From positions 179,283,497 through 179,347,496 of the forward strand of contig OZ018326.1 in assembly GCA_963969495.1 (NCBI GenBank): 64,000 nucleotides of DNA, read 5' to 3'. The notes under the pieces are model-generated. The model was not told the DNA's origin and made no database searches. It saw only the letters and a list, made by a program, of their open reading frames with translations. Positions 1-10,164 of this stretch are shown piece by piece; the stretch's first letter is position 1, and every line of letters starts with the position of its first letter. The DNA comes from Ceratothoa steindachneri (Eukaryota > Arthropoda > Malacostraca > Isopoda > Cymothoidae). The position numbers and the translations under genes were made by a program.

Positions 1-561
1 ATTAATTTAAAAAGAATCTATGAGAAAAGAATTATCCTCATTTATTTATTAACAGAGCACAGATCAAGACAACTAAAAAATGAGGCTTTAGGGAATTAGG
101 TTCGATGAGAAAATGGTGTAGCGTAGAATACCTGGTGTGCTAGGAGCCGGAAAGGAGGGGGGGGGGCACAGTACTCCACACTCTACTGCCTCAATGAAGG
201 AGGGACGAAGGTAGGAGATTTCTGAATAAAGATTGGGGCAGGGAGAAAAGAAAGGCAAACAAACCAATGCTTAAATAAGAGAAATAAAAAGACAAAAATA
301 AGACATAAATCTTTATCCGATTATTAATTACAATTTTATAATCAATTTCAGTACTAGTTTTAACCGTAGTAATTTCAAGTGTATTTCAAAAACAGTGAAA
401 TTGAGATTAGCGAGTTTAAGACAATACCTAAATGAACTCAACCCTAAAAAACTACTCTAAAACCCCCCCGCGTACCCTAAAAAAACACATACCATAAAAG
501 AAAAACCCGCATACCCTAAAATAAAAATCAGGAAAAATAAAATGAGGGAAGGAAGATATAC
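1..561. other. non-coding, intron-like AT-rich sequence
   Basis: No gene is seen. The stretch is AT-rich with one long G run near 156-168. It lies downstream, on the minus strand, of the candidate exon at 562-856, so it would be intron if that exon is real. Confidence 0.4.
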
Positions 562-856
562 CTTAAACTCAATTGCAAACGACATGAGATCGAAACGCGG
601 GAATAACAGCTGGGGCTTGACCTCCTGCAACAACTCCGGCCAGGTTTCAACGTCCTCCTCGAGAAGGTTTGGACTTTTGAGAAATTCCGCTCTTTGTACG
701 AACTTATTCCTTGAAACTTCTAATGAGCCCATCTTTGCCCAGCATTCAAATTGGTTGAGTCTTGTTATAACATTTTTTTTTTCATCGCCTTTTCGTTCAC
801 TAATGAGCGTTTTGCATCATTTTCTGCTTTATTTATGGCCATTTCCTTAAATCCAA
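562..856 (-). CDS. candidate internal exon of an unrecognised host protein, with one frame break
   Basis: Read on the minus strand, a pyrimidine-rich acceptor ending in CTTTCACTTGTAG meets the open frame at 856. The frame ends at AAG followed by a GTATAT donor (GT at 561-560). The translation is hydrophilic and rich in K and E (for example KAENDAKRSLVNEKAMKK). It continues with NKFVQRAEFLK and an acidic leucine-rich part containing LLEEDVETWPELLQEV. Third positions are G/C-rich over the last 30 codons, unlike the flanks. The two halves are in different frames; the break falls in a run of ten A (plus strand T at 773-782). One extra A would give 98 whole codons with a phase-2 entry and a phase-0 exit. 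No domain was recognised. It could be a homopolymer error in a live gene, a pseudogene exon or chance. The frame and splice sites are seen; the gene status is inference. Confidence 0.4.
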
Positions 857-1097
857 CTACAAGTGAAAGATAATAGCATTAAGCCATTGAAAAAGTGCAA
901 ACATCCTGGACAAGTTAACACGAAAAAAGAACTTTAATGCGCTCTTGCACGGCGTCATTGGTTCTTTACCGTTTGCTCCCAAATCCTATATAAATCCCTG
1001 GTTGGTCCTCGGCTCGTTTCAGACTTTCCACCGAACTAACATACATATATATTTAACTGTAGTGCGAGATTTTAGAATTTGTTTTGCACAAAACAAT

Positions 1098-2250
1098 AAG
1101 AGGTAGTAAGGTAAAATATAGGAGGTTGCAGAGTTAAAAATAAGAGGTTGCAAAGTTAAAAAATAGGAGGTCGCAGAGGTAAATAATACGAGATCGCAGA
1201 GCTGAAAAAAGGAAGTCGCAAGAGGAAATAATCTGAGGTCGCAAAGGTAAAAAATGTGAGGTCGCAGAGGTAAAAAATAGGAGGTCGCAAAGGTAAAAAT
1301 AGAAGGTCGCAGAGGTAAAATATAGGAGGTCGCAGAGGTAAAAAAAAAGCAAGTCGCAAATGTAAATAATTTGAGGACGCAGAGGTAAAATATAGGAGGT
1401 CGCAGAGGTAAAAAAAAAGCAAGTCGCAAATGTAAATAATTTGAGGACGCAGAGGTAAAAAAGAGGAGGTCGCAGAGGAAAATAATAGGGGAGGTCGCAA
1501 AGGTAAAAAAATAGGAGGTCGCAAATGTAAGAAATAGGAGGTCGGAGAGGTAAAAAATAGGAAGTCGCAGAGGTAAAAAATAGGAGGTCGCAAAGGTAAA
1601 AAAATAGGAGGTCGCAAATGTAAGAAATAGGAGGTCGGAGAGGTAAAAAATAGGAGGTCGCAGAGGAAAATAATAGGAGGTCGCAAAGGTAAAAAAATAG
1701 GAGGTCGCAAATGTAAGAAATAGGAGGTCAGGGAGGTAAAAAATAGGAGGTCGCAGAGGAAAATAATAGGAGGTCGCAAAGGTAAAAAAATAGGAGGTCG
1801 CAAATGTAAGAAATAGGAGGTCAGGGAGGTAAAAAATAGGAGGTCGCAGAGGAAAATAATAGGAGGTCGCAAAGGTAAAAAAATAGGAGGTCGCAAATGT
1901 AAGAAATAGGAGGTCAGGGAGGTAAAAAATAGGAGGTCGCAGAGGAAAATAATAGGAGGTCGCAAAGGTAAAAAAATAGGAGGTCGCAAATGTAAGAAAT
2001 AGGAGGTCAGGGAGGTAAAAAATAGGAGGTCGCAGAGGAAAATAATAGGAGGTCGCAAAGGTAAAAAAATAGGAGGTCGCAAATGTAAGAAATAGGAGGT
2101 CGGGGAGGTAAAAAATAGGAGGTCTCAGATGTAAAAAATAGGAGGTCGCAGAGTTAAGAAATAGGAGGTCGCAGAGGTAAAAAATAGTAGGTCGCAGAGG
2201 TATAAAAATAGTAGGTCGAAGAAATAAAAAATAGGAGGTCGCAGAGGTAA
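1098..2250. repeat. minisatellite, 23-bp unit in a 93-bp higher-order repeat
   Basis: About 50 copies of a roughly 23-bp unit of the type AGGAGGTCGCAGAGGTAAAA. In the right half, four sub-units form a 93-bp higher-order repeat. The marker CAAATGTAAG recurs at 1522, 1615, 1708, 1801, 1894, 1987 and 2080, exactly 93 bp apart each time. Because 93 is divisible by 3, the minus strand stays open for several hundred codons in two frames (1019-2296 and 1156-2082). These long frames are an effect of the repeat and not a gene. Confidence 0.95.
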
Positions 2251-2775
2251 TTCGGGGCTGATTTAATAATAATGGCAAAACATCGAAAAGTGTCAATTAC
2301 AGATATAAAGAGTTAATATAATTAATTACTGATACTTAATTACTAAAAGATCCTCCGAAGCGAGGTGTATGTAGAACCGACCTCAATGCCCGCGGGTCGG
2401 TTGGTCACTATATATTTTCCATGTACATATTTTCACTTCCTCTTTCTTCACCGCTCTCTTTACAGATTTCTCCTTACAAACTTTCGCCCGAAAATGCCCC
2501 CGTCGGTTTTCGCTTCTTAGATTTAAGTAACAACGTGCTAAAAACGCGTCCAATTTTTTGACCACTACTGAATTGCTTTACTATGACGAGCCTGCCAGTA
2601 TTGATCAAAGCTTAGGTCACTTTATGGACGAGTACTAAGGGGGGTGAAAAAAAAAATCAGAATTTTGCATCCCCCCCCCAAAAAAAAAACAAGGACGCAC
2701 GCAACCGAAATTTTTTTATACACGAGTATAGGAGTATATAGTATTAAATGTGGTTCTGGCTCCTCACAATTTTTT

Positions 2776-3330
2776 ACTTTTCCTCCAGGACCATAATTTG
2801 GTACCAAAAATAAATCTTTCATCATCCTGATTTTGAATGAACAATCAATCTTCCTCTAAGGCCTTGATTTGGTACGAACAAACAATCTTCCTCTAAGGCC
2901 TTAATTTCGTACGAACAATTGATCTTACTCTAAGGCCTTAATTTGGTACGAAAAATCAATCTTCCTTCAGCAACTTTATTTGGGATGAACGATCAATCTT
3001 CCTCTGAGAACTTTTATTTGGTACGAACAATCAATCTTCCTCCAGGACCTTGATTTGTATGAATAATCAATCTTCCCCCGAGCCCTAACTCGTTACAAAG
3101 AATCAAGTTTCCGACATAACTCAGATTTGGTACGAACAATCAAGCTTTCTCTAAAGCTTTGATTTGGTAAAAACAGTCAATCTTCCTCTAAGGCCTTTAT
3201 TTGATACGATCAATCAATGCTCCTCCAGGACAATCACTCTTCCCCCAGGGCCATGACTTGGTGCGAAGAATAAAGTTTCCTCCATGTCTCTGATTTAGTA
3301 CGAGCAATAGATTTTCCTCCTAAGTTGTTT
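2776..3330. repeat. degenerate minisatellite, about 37-40 bp unit
   Basis: Roughly 14 diverged copies of a unit reading approximately TTTGGTACGAACAATCAATC followed by TTCCTCTAAGGCC. Copies differ by substitutions and short indels. No coding frame persists. Confidence 0.85.
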
Positions 3331-3554
3331 GCAGACCCGAAATTGACTGATAAAACTTTCGCAAGAACAGGAAATTGCGAAGTGTTTGGAATTTCCCTAT
3401 TTTTATTGCCTCTGGAGACTAAGTAAATAAAGAAAAATAATACTATTGCAATGGTTATCAAATTACTTCGAATTAGATATAGAAATGCGATGCATTTTGT
3501 GTTGCTTTGCACCTCCTTGATTAAATTCTGTATGGTTAATTGTTTATTCCCTAG

Positions 3555-3890
3555 CTAGCATAAGTCCCCGGCTTTGCTCGGGATGAAAAAGCCCTGTCGC
3601 AAATAAATACCGATGCATATTGTTTGAAATTCTTATAGTGTGGCACTAAAATATCTTTCCTTTCTTATTATTATTATTTTGGGGGTGAAGGCAGATTCAG
3701 GAGAGTTGCGCACTATCCCTATCATATAAAATAATATAATATCACATAATATACTTACAATGAGCAAACGTTTCAGCGCGCGCGACCGGCATTTTGCGCG
3801 CATGCGTTAAAGACCGTTAGTCATGAGCGAACAAAGATGTGGCCGCAGAGACAGATTGAGCGTCTTATAGATACAGATAAGAGAGCTCAT
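3555..3890 (-). mobile_element. Helitron-like 3' end, left inverted copy
   Basis: Read on the minus strand, the sequence runs through a GC-rich imperfect hairpin (CCCGAGCAAAGCCGGG) and, about ten bases later, ends in CTAG. Helitron 3' termini have this design, a short hairpin just upstream of CTRR. Parts of the stretch (3570-3677 and 3860-3880) match the reverse complement of 5185-5306 and 5130-5152 in the same order, so two related copies face away from each other. This copy has about 170 extra bases in the middle. No Rep/helicase protein is visible, so it is non-autonomous or a fragment. The base after CTAG is C and not the usual T, which weakens the call. Confidence 0.42.
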
Positions 3891-4185
3891 TTATGGTTAC
3901 AGTATGAGGGAATAGAATGATTTAACCACCTCCTTCACCTTATGTCGGATCGAACGAGGCAAAAGAAATTGATAACTATCATCAATCCCGTTGAGGCGGA
4001 GGGAGTCTGTGACGAATTCTTGACAAAAGCTTAGGTACCCTAAACCGGAAACTTGAACACGTTTGGGGAAGAATCCTGTCATATGGGTATCCTCGCCTAT
4101 TGTGATTTTCGGCATCACTTAGGTTAAGCTCAGTTTGGTTACGTAAATAAGCTTCATTACCTAAATAAACCCAATACAACTACGA

Positions 4186-4461
4186 GTAACCTAGCCTAAA
4201 TTATTTAACATGTAAAATACAAATGCCTAAAATTACAATTGGCTAACCTAGCCTAAACTAATTAACATGTGAAATACAAAGTCCTAAAATAAAAATAGGG
4301 TAATCTAACCTAAAGCAATTAACATGTAAATTACAGACCTAAAATAAAAATAGGCCAAAATAGCCTAAACTAATTATCATGTAAAATACAAACACTTAAA
4401 TCGCCCTAGGCCAACTCTGCCTTGACGAATTAACGTAAAGTACAAACCCCAAATTTACAAT
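4186..4461. repeat. minisatellite, 56-57 bp unit, about 5 copies
   Basis: The motif AACATGTAAAATAC recurs at 4207, 4264, 4321 and 4376, with a weaker copy near 4431. Each copy is joined to a variant of CCTAAAATAAAAATAGGC and CTAGCCTAAACTAATT. The array lies between the two inverted Helitron-like ends. Confidence 0.85.
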
Positions 4462-5114
4462 ATGAGAGGAGTCTCATAAAAGTCATCCGATCCATCAATG
4501 TTAAAGATAAACACTATGGATGAAATTATCAAATATTTTAAAGGTTAAATTAAAAAACGATCGGGTTACTTCCCGCCACCCAAACCCTCTAAGTACATAC
4601 TTGCATTGTAAAAAAAATCACCAAATTTGAAACTCATGAGTCATTTTGTACTTCATAGGGCATGAAGAGGTGTGGGTGGGTGATATTTTTGAGTGGTGTT
4701 TCTGTGTGCAGCCACAACTTGTGGGAAAGAAGTTACAGTCAATGTTTTGAAGAGAGATTCATAAATTAAGACCAAAGTTTTAATTAATTGATTTCGGCCC
4801 ATTCGAATATGAAATTCCCCTACAACAGGGAAGTAAGATGAAAATTGACTGGCATCCCCCTTACTGAAAGAAAGTACTTGTTAAACCCTCAACACAGATG
4901 TAGAGCTGAAATATTTCGGGGGGAAGGGGTCATTTGGGTTTGGTTTTCCTTTGAAGATGTGTCTTCGCTGAGAAGGAATAAAAGTAAATAATCATTGGCG
5001 GGATAAATGGATTTCTGAATACTTTCCCCCAAACAAAAAGAAGAGTCGAAAATTTCCTACTCCAAGATACGAGTATATCGATGCTGAGCTAAACCCGGAT
5101 CATTTGAAGCCATC

Positions 5115-5306
5115 AGGAATTACTTCATATGTATCTATAAGATGCTCGATCTGTTGATGTGCGTGCGCGTAAGCTGCCGGGTAAATAATAATAATCAGCA
5201 AGTAAAGATATTTTTGTGTCACAATATAAGAATTTCAAACAATATGCATCTGTATTTATTTGCCACAGGACTTTATATTCCGGGCAACTCTGAGCGCATA
5301 TGCTAG
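5115..5306 (+). mobile_element. Helitron-like 3' end, right inverted copy
   Basis: Reverse-complement relative of 3555-3890. It ends at ATATGCTAG followed by T, which fits Helitron insertion between A and T. The shared core includes GAATTTCAAACAATATGCAT and a CTTTATATTCCGGGCAA region near the end. There is no coding capacity. It could be one arm of a larger inverted-repeat element instead of a separate Helitron. Confidence 0.42.
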
Positions 5307-6386
5307 TTATTTAAATAAAGATTCCAACATGAATCTTTTACTACATTTTTGCCTTTTTATAACATAGTTACCTTTTATAAAGTGTTTACTTATTTTATAC
5401 AGAGCATAATGATATTTCATTTCTTGAAAAATTGTTAAGGGGATACCACATTCATTTTTCATTTTACACTACGTTAGCTGATCAAATATGAAATTAAAGC
5501 TCATTAAAAGGCTTTTTATTCCTGATGAAATCCTAATAACTTACTGCGCCGTTTTTGAGGTACATGGGGGTTCTTTCAGACCCCCTCGTTGAAACCTGAT
5601 ATATAAATGGCTATAAAATTACTAAATATTAAGCATTCGAATTCAATTTAAGACCATAAGATTCACATATGATTTAGTTATCATTTGAAAACAGTTTTCT
5701 TTAGTTCCATTATAATCTGTTTTAATGGTGGACTGAAACATATAATTTTCATACATGATCAACTATAGGCTTTGTTCTCAGTTGGATGGGCGGGGGGGGG
5801 GGATAATTTGAGTGTTCTGAATGCCGTGGAAATTACTTTAATCAATATTAAAAATAATAATAGGTATTTATAATGCGCCCTTCAGGGCTGTTAGCCCTCA
5901 CAGAGCGCAGGTTGTGGACTGAGTGTAGAGAAAGTTTGCAGGGAAGAGAAGGCAATTCTGAAGAGATGAGTCTTCAGGAGACGTTTAAAGTAGCAATGGA
6001 GGGAGAGGATCGGACTTCGACAGGAAGAACATTCCAGAGTCTAAGAGCACAAACTGAGAAGGAACGGTCACCCATCGAACAGAGGACAGAACGAGGAGTG
6101 TTCAGGATGAGAGCAAGGTTAGACCGGAGTGCCCGAGGAGTTTGACGACGGGAGAGGGTAGACGAGAGATAAGGAGAGAGCCTCCAGGTTTAGGGCCTTG
6201 TAGGTGATGAGAAGAATTTTATAGTGGGTATGGAAGCGAATAGGTAACTAGTGTAGCTCCTGTAACAGAGGCATCGAAGGAGAGAACCTGGGGCGGCGAA
6301 GGATGATCCGGGCAGCATAGTTTTGAACTAGTTGTAGGGTGGAAAGTGTCGATAAGGGACATTCCCTAGAAGAGAATTGCAGTAGT

Positions 6387-7490
6387 CTAAGCGTGAGGTG
6401 ACGAAGGCATGAATAACAGTCTCAAGGCTTTGTCGATCAAAATGGGATCGAACACGCGAAAAGTTGCGGAGAAAACTGAGGAAAGACTTACAGATTCGAT
6501 GGATGTGCGGTTTAAAAGAGAGTTGTTCGTCAAAAATAACACCAAGATTACTGACGGTAACAGAGAAGGCGACATTGGTTTCCCCAAGTTTAAGGATGGG
6601 AAGAGAGCTTTAGATTTCTCCACTATCGAAGCGGTACCAACAAGGACAACTTCAGTTTTAACATGGTTAAGTTTGAGAAAGTTGACAGATAGCCATTCGT
6701 TTATGGAGATGTAGGCTGAAAGGAGCTTAGTAATTGATTGAGAGAAGGACACAGGGGATGAGGAAAGGTATATATGAGTGCCATCAGCATAGAAGTGGAA
6801 GGACAGGCCCAAATTGCGAAGAAGGGAGCCAAAAGGAAGTAAGTAAATGCGAAATAGGAGGGGACCAAGGACTGAGCCCTGAGGCACCCCTAAATGAATG
6901 GGCGCGGGCTCGGAGGAGAGGTTATCAAGCGCGATCGACTAAGTGCGGGAGGACAAGTATGAGCGGAACCAATCAAGTGCAGTGCCCGAGACACCAAGGA
7001 AAGTGTGAAGACGATCAAGGAGGACAGTGTGGTCGATGGCGTCGAAAGCAGAGGAGAGGTCTAGGAGGACTAGAATGGATGTACAACTCCTATCCGCAGC
7101 TCTACGTAAACCGTCTGAAACATTAAGAAGAGCGGTTTCAGCAGAGTGCTTCGCTTTGAACCCCGATTGGTACGTTTCATCGATATTGCAGTTAAAAATA
7201 TGGTTATTAAGGGGAGAGAAAACCACTCTCTCGAGGATCTTAGAGAGGAATGGAAGCTGTGAGATACGGCGATAGGACGAATTGAGGCATGTCTGAAGGA
7301 AGAGAGAACCACCCCTGTGGCAAGAGAAGTGTTAAAGAGATGAAGAATCAGTGGGAGGATATCAGGAAGAATTTGGTGGAGGAGTTTGGGTAGAAAGACG
7401 TCCTTAGGGGATCCAGATTTGTTAGAGCATGAGATCAGGGTAGTTACTTCATCAGAGGACGCCCGAGTGAGGAGATTAAGCGGCAATGGA
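6387..7490 (-). pseudogene. LINE reverse transcriptase fragment
   Basis: Three overlapping minus-strand frames form one RT domain. The first (7486-7230) carries KDVFLPKLLHQILPDILPLI, the start of the RT core. The second (7226-6939) has YQSGFKAKHSAETALL and LLDLSSAFDAIDHTVLLDRL, which is RT motif A. The third (6887-6387) has MPQGSVLGPLLF (motif B) and FHFYADG, where the second aspartate of the YADD catalytic box is replaced by glycine. Frameshifts separate the three. The family assignment (L2/Rex-like) rests on motif wording, not on a tree. Confidence 0.82.
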
Positions 7491-7989
7491 GGATGGTCGG
7501 GGAGAACAGCATGGGCTTGTTCAGACGACTGGGGTAGTTTGGCGCGAAGGTTAATAATTTTATCAGAGAAAAATTTAGAAAGAGTATAGGGGTTGATGGA
7601 AGGAGAGGTGAAGGAATGGGGCTAGGTGAGAAAAGATGAGAGAGGAGACGAAAGATAGTCCAAGGGGTCATTCTTGCTCTCATACAAAAGTTTGCATGAA
7701 TGAGCCTCACGGGTTGATTTTAATTGGGAAGAATAAGTCAAAGTAGCAAGGCGATAGGCAAGTGAGAGGGAGGTCGTGTCCTGCCCACGGGAGAGTGCTT
7801 TACGAAGGGCACGTTCATGGGCACGTAACGAAGGAGTTCCATGGTGAACCAAGGGGCGCGGTGATGGCGGTTTGAAGGAGTGATAAGTGGGGCGTGCACG
7901 TCAAGGCAAGTAATGATTGGTGCAGTGAGTTTAAGGTTTGGTCAGGTGAAGAAGTAGTATCAATAGGTGGTAGGGCAGAAACAATATCC

Positions 7990-8512
7990 TAAAAGAGAGA
8001 GGTAGTATCAATTGACGATAATCGCCGGAAAAGGAGTAGGATCTCGGGACGAGCGAGGAGGTAGGTGGTAGGAATATAGTATTTAAAATTGATCAAGAAG
8101 TGGTCTGAAATCGTATTAGAAAGGTGATTTACTGTTAGATTAGATATATGGAGGTTCAAGATGACTAAGTCCAGGGTATTACCATCTATGTGTGTTGGGG
8201 ATGACACATGTTGTGCAAGAGAGAAGAGGTCGATGATGTCAATTAATGCGCGAAAAGTCTCATTGTGGCTAGGAAATTGAAGTCACCAAGAATAAGTTCC
8301 AGTAGAGGATAGGTCGGAGAGTAGGTTACTGAACTCCGCGAGAAATAAGGCCGGAGACGAGCCGGGATGGCGGTAAAGGACCACAATAGTCAGAGCGGAC
8401 ACAGCACGTGAGACAACAATGAGAGCCTCAAATGAGGAAAGAGTGGGGGAGGGGAGAAGATTCAGGGAGAAGGATGATTTGTAAATCAGTGCAACTCCCC
8501 CTTGAATGATGC
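7990..8512 (-). pseudogene. LINE apurinic-type endonuclease fragment
   Basis: Minus-strand frames carry GGVALIYKSSFSLN, then VLYRHPGSSP and, after a break, HIDGNTLDLVI followed by ISDHFLINF. This is the second half of an L2/CR1-type endonuclease-exonuclease-phosphatase domain, ending with the characteristic T-LDL and SDH blocks. The N-terminal half is missing. At least one stop and frameshifts lie between blocks. It would nick target DNA to prime reverse transcription if intact. Confidence 0.72.
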
Positions 8513-8576
8513 TAAAAGTATAAGGCAGTTCTTAGGTGCCGTTTTTTTTATTTAGCAAATATTTAAAATCGTATGT

Positions 8577-8930
8577 TATAGTTTTGCGTTTTGTTCACAA
8601 ATCAACTTTGAAATTCTACGGAGAATTTCCACGAATGTATTAAATTTTGCATTAGCATAATTTTCAATATGTTCTAGTCATGTTGCTAAAACAAAATATA
8701 TATTATAAAAAGTGTATAAAACTTGCAATAAAATGATATAAAAATCAATGGTGTAGTTTATTTGTTTTTTCACAAATTAACTTTAAATATCTAAGAAAAG
8801 TTTTCGACGAATGTATACAATTTTTCATTATCTTAATTTTCACTATGTTCTATTCATGTTGCTAAAAAAATAATTATACCATAAAAAAAGTGCATAAAAT
8901 TTGAAATAAAATGATATACAAAACCAAAAG
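8577..8930. repeat. two-copy tandem duplication, about 180 bp
   Basis: The blocks at about 8577-8745 and 8757-8930 share runs such as CACAAATYAACTTTRAAAT, ATTTTCAMTATGTTCTA and AAAATGATATA in the same order. They form the AT-rich right subterminal part of the TTAA-flanked element. Confidence 0.7.
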
Positions 8931-9257
8931 ATGCGAATTTTGAACGAAAGAATTTGAAAAGTGACTAATGAAAAATTGTGGCATCCCCTTAAGTCGCTAA
9001 TAAGGGAATGACACGCAGTGAAAAAAGATTGAAGGATAAAAGAGATGGAGAAAAAGTTAATTTAAATGACCAGAGTAATGAAAAGTGTTAAGGGTAAGAA
9101 AGAATTCAATGAAAAAGTCAAGTAAAAAAGGATTAAAACAAACACCATTGAGCCTATAAAGGAAAACCAGGCTCACATATAACTATCCTTAAGGAAGTGT
9201 TTGTCGAAAGAGATGAAAACACTAAATCACACAGTTGAACTATCATGTGAGTAAAGA

Positions 9258-9838
9258 AATGCGGAGATTGCTTCCAACCTGCTGGGGTGCAGAAGAAATG
9301 TGAGGATCGCAGCCAACCTGCTGGGTGAGAGAGGGTATGCGGAAATTGCTTCCAACCTGCTGGTACGCAGAGAGAATATGGAACTTTCCTCTAACCTGCT
9401 GGGATGCAGAGGAAATGCGGAGATTGCTTCCAACTTGCTTCACTGTGATGCAGAGAAAATGCAGAAATCCTTTCCAACCTGCTGGGATGCAGAGGAAATG
9501 CGGAGATTGCTTCCAACTTGCTTCACTGTGATGCAGAGAAAATGCAGAAATCCTTTCCAACCTGCTGGGATGCAGAGGAAATGCGGAGATTGCTTCCAAC
9601 TTGCTTCACTGTGATGCAGAGAAAATGCAGAAATCCTTTCCAACCTGCTGGGATGCAGAGGAAATGCGGAGATTGCTTCCAACTTGCTTCACTGTGATGC
9701 AGAGAAAATGCAGAAATCCTTTCCAACCTGCTGGGATGCAGAGGAAATGCGGAGATTGCTTCCAACTTGCTTCACTGTGATGCAGAGAAAATGCAGAAAT
9801 CCTTTCCAACCTGCTGGGATGCAGAGGAAATACACAGA
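9258..9838. repeat. minisatellite, 83-bp unit
   Basis: The marker CTTCACTGTGATGCAGAG recurs every 83 bp at about 9438, 9521, 9604, 9687 and 9770, and these copies are nearly identical. Each 83-bp unit consists of two related units of about 40 bp (CCAACCTGCTGGGATGCAGA type). The left flank (9258-9437) has more diverged 40-bp units. The overlapping open frames on both strands here are repeat artefacts. Confidence 0.93.
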
Positions 9839-10138
9839 TTTGTCCCACACCCACAAAGGCAAGCTTTTAAAGGAGTATCTGAATTGATCCTTTCAACATT
9901 TTTCCTCCTCTTGCTTTTTTCCGCCGCATTCAGTCCCCCTTCCCCCCACCCTCGACACAACTTGTATCCTCTTTTGACAACTCGGTTTCCCTCCTTATTG
10001 AATTTTCACTTATCCCAACTTGATCATTTTTAAAACATCTTTGACGAAATCTTACCCAAAAGATTAAGTTTGTGCAGGATTTGGGGAGAAATAAGTAACA
10101 GTGGGCGCCAGTGCCCCCACCCCTCCCAAAGTTGACTT

Positions 10139-10164
10139 GTGTACCATGGGCAACCATGGTACAC
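10139..10164. other. perfect 11-bp hairpin with a 4-base loop
   Basis: GTGTACCATGG and its reverse complement CCATGGTACAC are separated by GCAA. No surrounding gene or T-run suggests a terminator, and the role is unknown. Confidence 0.6.

Larger units (their letters stand above)
5845..8515 (-). mobile_element. decayed L2/Rex-like non-LTR retrotransposon, 5' truncated
   Basis: On the minus strand the order is endonuclease part, linker, reverse transcriptase, 3' tail. The 3' end reads GGGCGCATTATAAATACCTA followed by an ATT-rich microsatellite, a tail design typical of L2-type LINEs. The 5' end starts within the endonuclease near 8515. Frames are broken many times and the YADD box is altered, so it is dead. 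It sits entirely inside the TTAA-flanked element. A clean target duplication was not found. Confidence 0.8.
5435..8992. mobile_element. TTAA-flanked terminal-inverted-repeat element (piggyBac-like, non-autonomous)
   Basis: The left end reads TTAA then GGGGATACCACATTCATTTT. The right end, reversed, reads TTAA then GGGGATGCCACAATTTTTCA. The TTAA duplications lie at 5435-5438 and 8989-8992. TTAA target duplication is the hallmark of the piggyBac superfamily, but no piggyBac transposase is present, so the class is inferred from the ends alone. Both subterminal regions are AT-rich. The middle is occupied by a LINE (5845-8515), so the original element was probably under 1 kb. Confidence 0.6.

Noticed and set aside
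987..1022. TATATAA box with a TCAG initiator about 30 bp downstream
   Set aside because: A chance match is likely in AT-rich DNA; a minisatellite and no gene follows on the plus strand.
1019..2296. 425-codon open frame on the minus strand (and 308 codons at 1156-2082)
   Set aside because: It is the translation of the 93-bp minisatellite, open in more than one frame because the period is divisible by 3.
5873..7126. Plus-strand open frames of 90-130 codons
   Set aside because: They are antisense shadows of the LINE reverse transcriptase on the minus strand.
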